The notes under the pieces: model-generated
What the model saw: the letters and a program-made list of their open reading frames with translations, nothing else
Told to the model about the DNA's origin: nothing
Database searches by the model: none
Origin: Anaerolinea sp.
GTDB lineage: Bacteria > Chloroflexota > Anaerolineae > Aggregatilineales > Phototrophicaceae
Reading direction: 5' to 3'
Assembly: GCA_014879865.1 (NCBI GenBank)
Contig: JACSRG010000272.1
Location: 1-40,774, forward strand
DNA length: 40,774 bases
In this document: in pieces, positions 37,239-40,774 of the stretch
Layout of the letters: every line of letters starts with the position of its first letter
Position numbering within the stretch: position 1 is the first letter of the stretch
Program-made: the position numbers and the translations under genes

Positions 37239-38369
37239 ATGAGCACTCAAGACAACACACGCCTTACGCTAACTCATCTTATCGCCGGAGCGTTGAACCC
37301 CGCAGACATCGCCGACGACCAGTGGGATTTGCTCGCTCCGGCAGCACTTGCCGACGGCTTAGCCCCAATGCTGATCCACGTACTACATCAGCACGATTCA
37401 ACGCTGCTTCAACTGCCGATCTTTCGCCCGCTGCTCGCCGACGCTCAACTGGTCACATATCATGTGGCACAGCTTCAAGCCGTGCAGGAGAAGATCGAAA
37501 GTGTGCTCACCGCGCGGGGGATTACGCGCATCTGGCTCAAGGGGATCGCGTTGGCGCAGACCGTTTATCCTGCACCCAACTTACGCTCGATGAGCGATCT
37601 CGACTTCTTCATCCCCTACGAATGTAGAAGCGATGCCCTCACTGCGCTGAAAGACGCAGGCTTCCGCAGCATCGACAGCCATGAACCTGCCGCCGAACTG
37701 CTCGCCGCACAGCATCATGATCGCCTGATGGACGTTTACAGCCGGGGCTTCATCGAGATGCACTATCGTTTATTTGGCGGGGACGTACTCGCCGATGCCG
37801 CTGAAGCATGGTTTCGCCGGCAAGTCTATGTCACCCCGCACGGCTGGGCGGCGCTGACGCCCGAAGCGCAGCTTTTGCACCTGTGCATTCACCATGTGCT
37901 GGTGGACTTCGATCAGAAGCTCCGGCTGGTCCGCTACTTCGACATTCATCTACTGGTGAGTGCCGGAACGCTGAACTGGGAGGTGATCCTGCGCACAGCC
38001 GAGCGCTTCGGCTGGTCGAACGCACTTGCTTACGCGCTGGAGAAAGTATCGTACTGGTTCGGGACGCCTATCCCCGCGCATATCAGCGCGCAGTTGGAAG
38101 CTCAAACCGATGGGCGCAGATTGACGCCGGGCAAGCTGGCACGCGGCGCTGATGCTGCCGGAGCTGACGCCGCGCTGCACCTGTTACAGGCAAGTTCTCC
38201 AACGGAACGCCGGGCGCTGCTGCGCTGGTTCTTGCTGCCACCGGGGGACTATCTGCGCTGCCGCTACCCTGATTATGCGTATCTGCCGATCTGGGCGCTG
38301 TATCCGCTGCGCTGGTCGCTGCAAGCAATCAAACTTGCCAGACTGCTCCTCACACGCTTCACGCTGTAG
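37239..38369 (+). CDS. Nucleotidyltransferase-like protein (NTP_transf_5 type)
   Basis: GITRIWLKGIALAQTVYPAPNLRSMSDLDFFIPYE: LKGxxL and RxxxDLDxxI motifs typical of the family; divergent from PqqD. Confidence 0.8.
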   Translation: MSTQDNTRLTLTHLIAGALNPADIADDQWDLLAPAALADGLAPMLIHVLHQHDSTLLQLPIFRPLLADAQLVTYHVAQLQAVQEKIESVLTARGITRIWLKGIALAQTVYPAPNLRSMSDLDFFIPYECRSDALTALKDAGFRSIDSHEPAAELLAAQHHDRLMDVYSRGFIEMHYRLFGGDVLADAAEAWFRRQVYVTPHGWAALTPEAQLLHLCIHHVLVDFDQKLRLVRYFDIHLLVSAGTLNWEVILRTAERFGWSNALAYALEKVSYWFGTPIPAHISAQLEAQTDGRRLTPGKLARGADAAGADAALHLLQASSPTERRALLRWFLLPPGDYLRCRYPDYAYLPIWALYPLRWSLQAIKLARLLLTRFTL

Positions 38370-38437
38370 AGCAGTTTCAGCACGCCGGATATTGTCCCTA
38401 TCCGTTGAGCGATAGAGCAGGGCAATCCATGCTGATA

Positions 38438-38872
38438 CTATTCGTTTTCAGATCGGATAATCTCCTCGACCACTGTCTCTGGCGTGACAATCCGCAAACC
38501 AGATTTCTGGGCAACCTCAACCGGATCAATCAGATGTTTCCGGTCATACGTGACCAGATAATCGACCTGAGCTTGCTGTGCTGCTGCCACAATCGGCGCG
38601 TCTTTCTGTACAACATAGGACTCAACCTCGCGAACAGCCTCTAGGGAAGGGTCAGCTACGAGCTCAGCATTGATCAACTTGAGCAGCAGTCTATAACTCT
38701 CAAGTTTATCAGGAGCTTTGCGCGTGATATTGCGTTCCACTTCGGTGAGAACATCACTGCTAACCACCGCTTGCACTCGATTTTGCACAGCTAGCACAAG
38801 CAAATCTCGCGCATAGCCACCGGCGGAATAGGCTGCCGAAAACAGCACGCTGGCATCAAGAAAGACTTTCAT
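38438..38872 (-). CDS. PIN-domain toxin (VapC-like)
   Basis: MKVFLDASVLFSAAYSAGGYARDLLVLA...DVLTEVERNI...DAPIVAAAQQAQVDYLVTYDRKHL. Confidence 0.85.
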   Translation of the reverse strand: MKVFLDASVLFSAAYSAGGYARDLLVLAVQNRVQAVVSSDVLTEVERNITRKAPDKLESYRLLLKLINAELVADPSLEAVREVESYVVQKDAPIVAAAQQAQVDYLVTYDRKHLIDPVEVAQKSGLRIVTPETVVEEIIRSENE

Positions 38873-39149
38873 CGTCTATCTTTCGGGCGTACTTCTCTTC
38901 ATAGATTTCCTGCTTGATTTCACGCCCGCTCTCGATGATCTCCTCTAGCGTGATCCCCTTGCTGCGTAGACCCGCGCCAATATCATCTAATAACCGCTGG
39001 AGGAGCAGTTCTTTCGTGCTGATCAACAAACCTTCGTCCGTTTCCTCAAACACAACCTCGTCTCCTGCCTTGAGGTTGTACTTGCGACGGAAATCAACTG
39101 GCAGCGTGACCTGTCCGCTGTCCTGTATCACATAGCGTTTTTTATTCAT
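38856..39149 (-). CDS. SpoVT/AbrB-type antitoxin (VapB-like)
   Basis: YVIQDSGQVTLPVDFRRKYNLKAGDEVVFEETDEGLLIST; overlaps the PIN gene by 17 nt. Confidence 0.87.
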   Translation of the reverse strand: MNKKRYVIQDSGQVTLPVDFRRKYNLKAGDEVVFEETDEGLLISTKELLLQRLLDDIGAGLRSKGITLEEIIESGREIKQEIYEEKYARKIDDESLS

Positions 39150-39317
39150 CTGGAAGCCGCTCCACACACCCTGAATTATGGTTTTATGGAATTATGGTTG
39201 ATCTGTCGGTCAGAGTCAATTCCGCATCAACTAGAACAAAAGAGCGAAAACCATAGTATAATCAAGCGGCTTGACCCGAATGCTTCCGAAGGACAGTTTT
39301 TCTAGAGGAGAATCAGC

Positions 39318-39722
39318 ATGACAAATCAAGACACCGCGCAGAGCAAACAGCAGACCACCACGCTTAACTTGAACTCGATCATGATCGGCACGAGCCAACC
39401 GCGCGTACTCGCAGAATTCTATCAGAACCTCTTCGGCAGACCCGCCGACATGGCGGAAGAGGACTGGTACATGTGGCAGGCGGGCAGCACCTCGCTGAGC
39501 ATCGGCGAACACTCCGAAGTCAAGGGCACAGCCAAAGAACCGGCGCGCATCATCCTCAACCTTGAAACCCGGCAGGTCAAAGAAGAATTCGAGCGCCTCA
39601 AGTCCCTGCAAGCGACCGTCATCAAAGAGCCTTACGACATAGACGGCGGTTGGATCGCCACGCTTGCCGACCCCGACGGCAACTACATTCAGCTCATGAC
39701 TCCGTGGGAAATGGAAGGGTAG
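39318..39722 (+). CDS. VOC (glyoxalase/bleomycin-resistance) family protein
   Basis: SIMIGTSQPRVLAEFYQNLFGRPADMA...IATLADPDGNYIQLMTP; TATAAT at 39256-39261 upstream. Confidence 0.87.
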   Translation: MTNQDTAQSKQQTTTLNLNSIMIGTSQPRVLAEFYQNLFGRPADMAEEDWYMWQAGSTSLSIGEHSEVKGTAKEPARIILNLETRQVKEEFERLKSLQATVIKEPYDIDGGWIATLADPDGNYIQLMTPWEMEG

Positions 39723-39984
39723 GGCTAAGTTCAAAATCCTCTGTCAGTCCTGCCCGGTGATCCGCTAGCGCTTTGCGCGCCATCGCGTCGAGCTTCTCAC
39801 TCGACTGGGCAAACTGAGCATCCCAGAGTTGATCCTGCAGTCGCACGATCTCATGCAGTAGGGCAGGGAGCGCCGCGCTCAGGTCGTCAATGCCTTGCTC
39901 TGCTGCAAACGCTTCAAGCAGCGCATATTCCTCATCGGTGAACGTCGCCGTTACCGAATAACGTTTTACATCAACTGCCATCAT
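39694..39984 (-). CDS. Hypothetical protein (96 aa)
   Basis: Plausible ORF MMAVDVKRYSVTATFTDEEYALLEAFAAEQGIDDLSAAL...; 29-nt antiparallel overlap with the VOC gene. Confidence 0.55.
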   Translation of the reverse strand: MMAVDVKRYSVTATFTDEEYALLEAFAAEQGIDDLSAALPALLHEIVRLQDQLWDAQFAQSSEKLDAMARKALADHRAGLTEDFELSPTLPFPTES

Positions 39985-40006
39985 TCAGCCTCTTGCTATT
40001 TGACGT

Positions 40007-40258
40007 TTACTTTCCAACTCTATCACGCGCGCGGATTTTGAGCTGTGCCACAAAGTTATCCAGTTGAAGATACGCCTCTAACTCGGCGCGCTCGGCGTCA
40101 TTCAGGGTGTTGTTCCGGTTCCCATCCAGCAGATAGCGCAGCCGCTCCTGTGCGGTCTCCGACGCTTGCAGATTAACGACCTGCTCCGGTGTCGGCTGAG
40201 ACAGCAAGAACTCATACACTTCATCGGCTGGCGTGCGTTCCCATCGAACCGCAACCAT
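40007..40258 (-). CDS. Small acidic protein, antitoxin-like
   Basis: MVAVRWERTPADEVYEFLLSQPTPEQVVNLQASETAQERLRYLLDGNRNNTLNDAERAELEAYLQLDNFVAQLKIRARDR resembles small proteins often found before HNH or toxin genes (recalled). Confidence 0.6.
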   Translation of the reverse strand: MVAVRWERTPADEVYEFLLSQPTPEQVVNLQASETAQERLRYLLDGNRNNTLNDAERAELEAYLQLDNFVAQLKIRARDRVGK

Positions 40259-40337
40259 AGTTCACCTCATAGCTCTGATCCCATCATTCAGTATAAGCGA
40301 GTTCGCCAGCAGCCCGATCTTCACGAGAACTCTTTTC

Positions 40338-40419
40338 AGCCCCTTTAGTGGGCTTACAGGCTTTTGAAATAGCCGTAGGCTTGAGCCTACGGCGGGGGCT
40401 TGGGGTTTAAACCCCAAGC
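40338..40419. repeat. Three consecutive palindromes: AGCCC-ctttagt-GGGCT, GCCGTAGGC-ttga-GCCTACGGC, and GCTTGGGGTTTAAACCCCAAGC
   Basis: Perfect inverted repeats at 40338-40354, 40372-40393 and 40398-40419 read directly. Confidence 0.9.
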
Positions 40420-40638
40420 GGCAATAGCTCCAGCGGCGGGCACATAGCACAGCAGGGCAGGGCAAAAACCTTGACCGACCTTAGAACAGGTGTACGATGG
40501 TTATGATCTTGTAACACGCAGATCAGGGGATCGATCACTTGTCGAATTTTAAAATCTGGTTATAGTGTAACCAATGTCGGAATCTTCACTAATAGGGGAA
40601 CTGCTATAAACCCATACATTGACAGAAAGCGCCGTTAA

Positions 40639-40774
40639 ACAACACTTTGCCTTCTACAAAAGGAAAAGCTCTCAACCCAAGGTCTGGCAACCGAATTTGA
40701 GAGCTTCTCCACCCATACGGGTACATCTATCTCACCGCAAGGGCAGGAAGCCCCTTGGTTTGTTACTTCAAGAC
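40639..40774 (+). pseudogene. Possible TnpB C-terminal/omegaRNA (IS605-type right end) remnant, running off the window
   Basis: Frame after TAA at 40636: TTLCLLQKEKLSTQGLATEFESFSTHTGTSISPQGQEAPWFVTSR resembles TnpB tails (QEAP motif); successive stem-loops AAGCTCTCAA/TTGAGAGCTT, ACCC/GGGT and CAAGGG/CCCTTG. Confidence 0.3.

Noticed and set aside
34225-38369. Calling the cassette a lasso peptide cluster
   Set aside because: Leader motif, PqqD and HPrK-like kinase fit, but no asparagine-synthetase-like cyclase or transglutaminase-like leader peptidase is present, and the neighbour is a radical SAM/SPASM enzyme.
38438-39149. VapBC-like PIN/AbrB pair as a novel system
   Set aside because: Standard type II toxin-antitoxin architecture; ordinary in accessory regions.

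Overview
The window looks like an accessory region of a bacterial chromosome. A Chloroflexota-like origin is a guess from gene flavour, not demonstrated. (1) 1-2780: nested insertion-sequence remnants: IS110 C-terminal part, two IS3-family copies in opposite orientation, and the 3' tail of an IS5-type transposase. (2) 2783-22683: a large surface-polysaccharide locus with GT4/GT2/GT-C glycosyltransferases, a NodU-type carbamoyltransferase, sugar epimerases/dehydratases, a WecA/MraY-like phosphoglycosyltransferase with an apparent DUF218-like N-terminal domain, GDP-fucose synthase, an O-antigen ligase-like protein and GtrA. (3) 22845-29345: a complete type I Wadjet system (jetABCD). It is divergent from an orphan 232-240 aa gene whose promoter, body and 3' end carry a repeated 15-mer TAAGTTACCCAACAC. 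That gene is followed by a tyrosine recombinase, a MerR-like/GIY-YIG coiled-coil pair, and an actin-like (ParM-type) ATPase with a small partner. (4) 34225-38369: a candidate uncharacterised RiPP cassette. It contains a PqqD-like protein, a radical SAM/SPASM enzyme, a 59-aa precursor with a YxxPxL leader motif, three Cys and a C-terminal Ser, an HPr-kinase-like protein, an S24/S26 peptidase and a divergent nucleotidyltransferase-like gene. (5) 38438-40774: a VapBC-like module, a VOC protein, small hypothetical proteins, a cluster of strong palindromes, and a possible IS605/TnpB 3'-end (omegaRNA-like) remnant at the edge. The strongest leads are the RiPP cassette and the TAAGTTACCCAACAC array beside Wadjet. 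All assignments are by eye from translated sequence; no database search was run.
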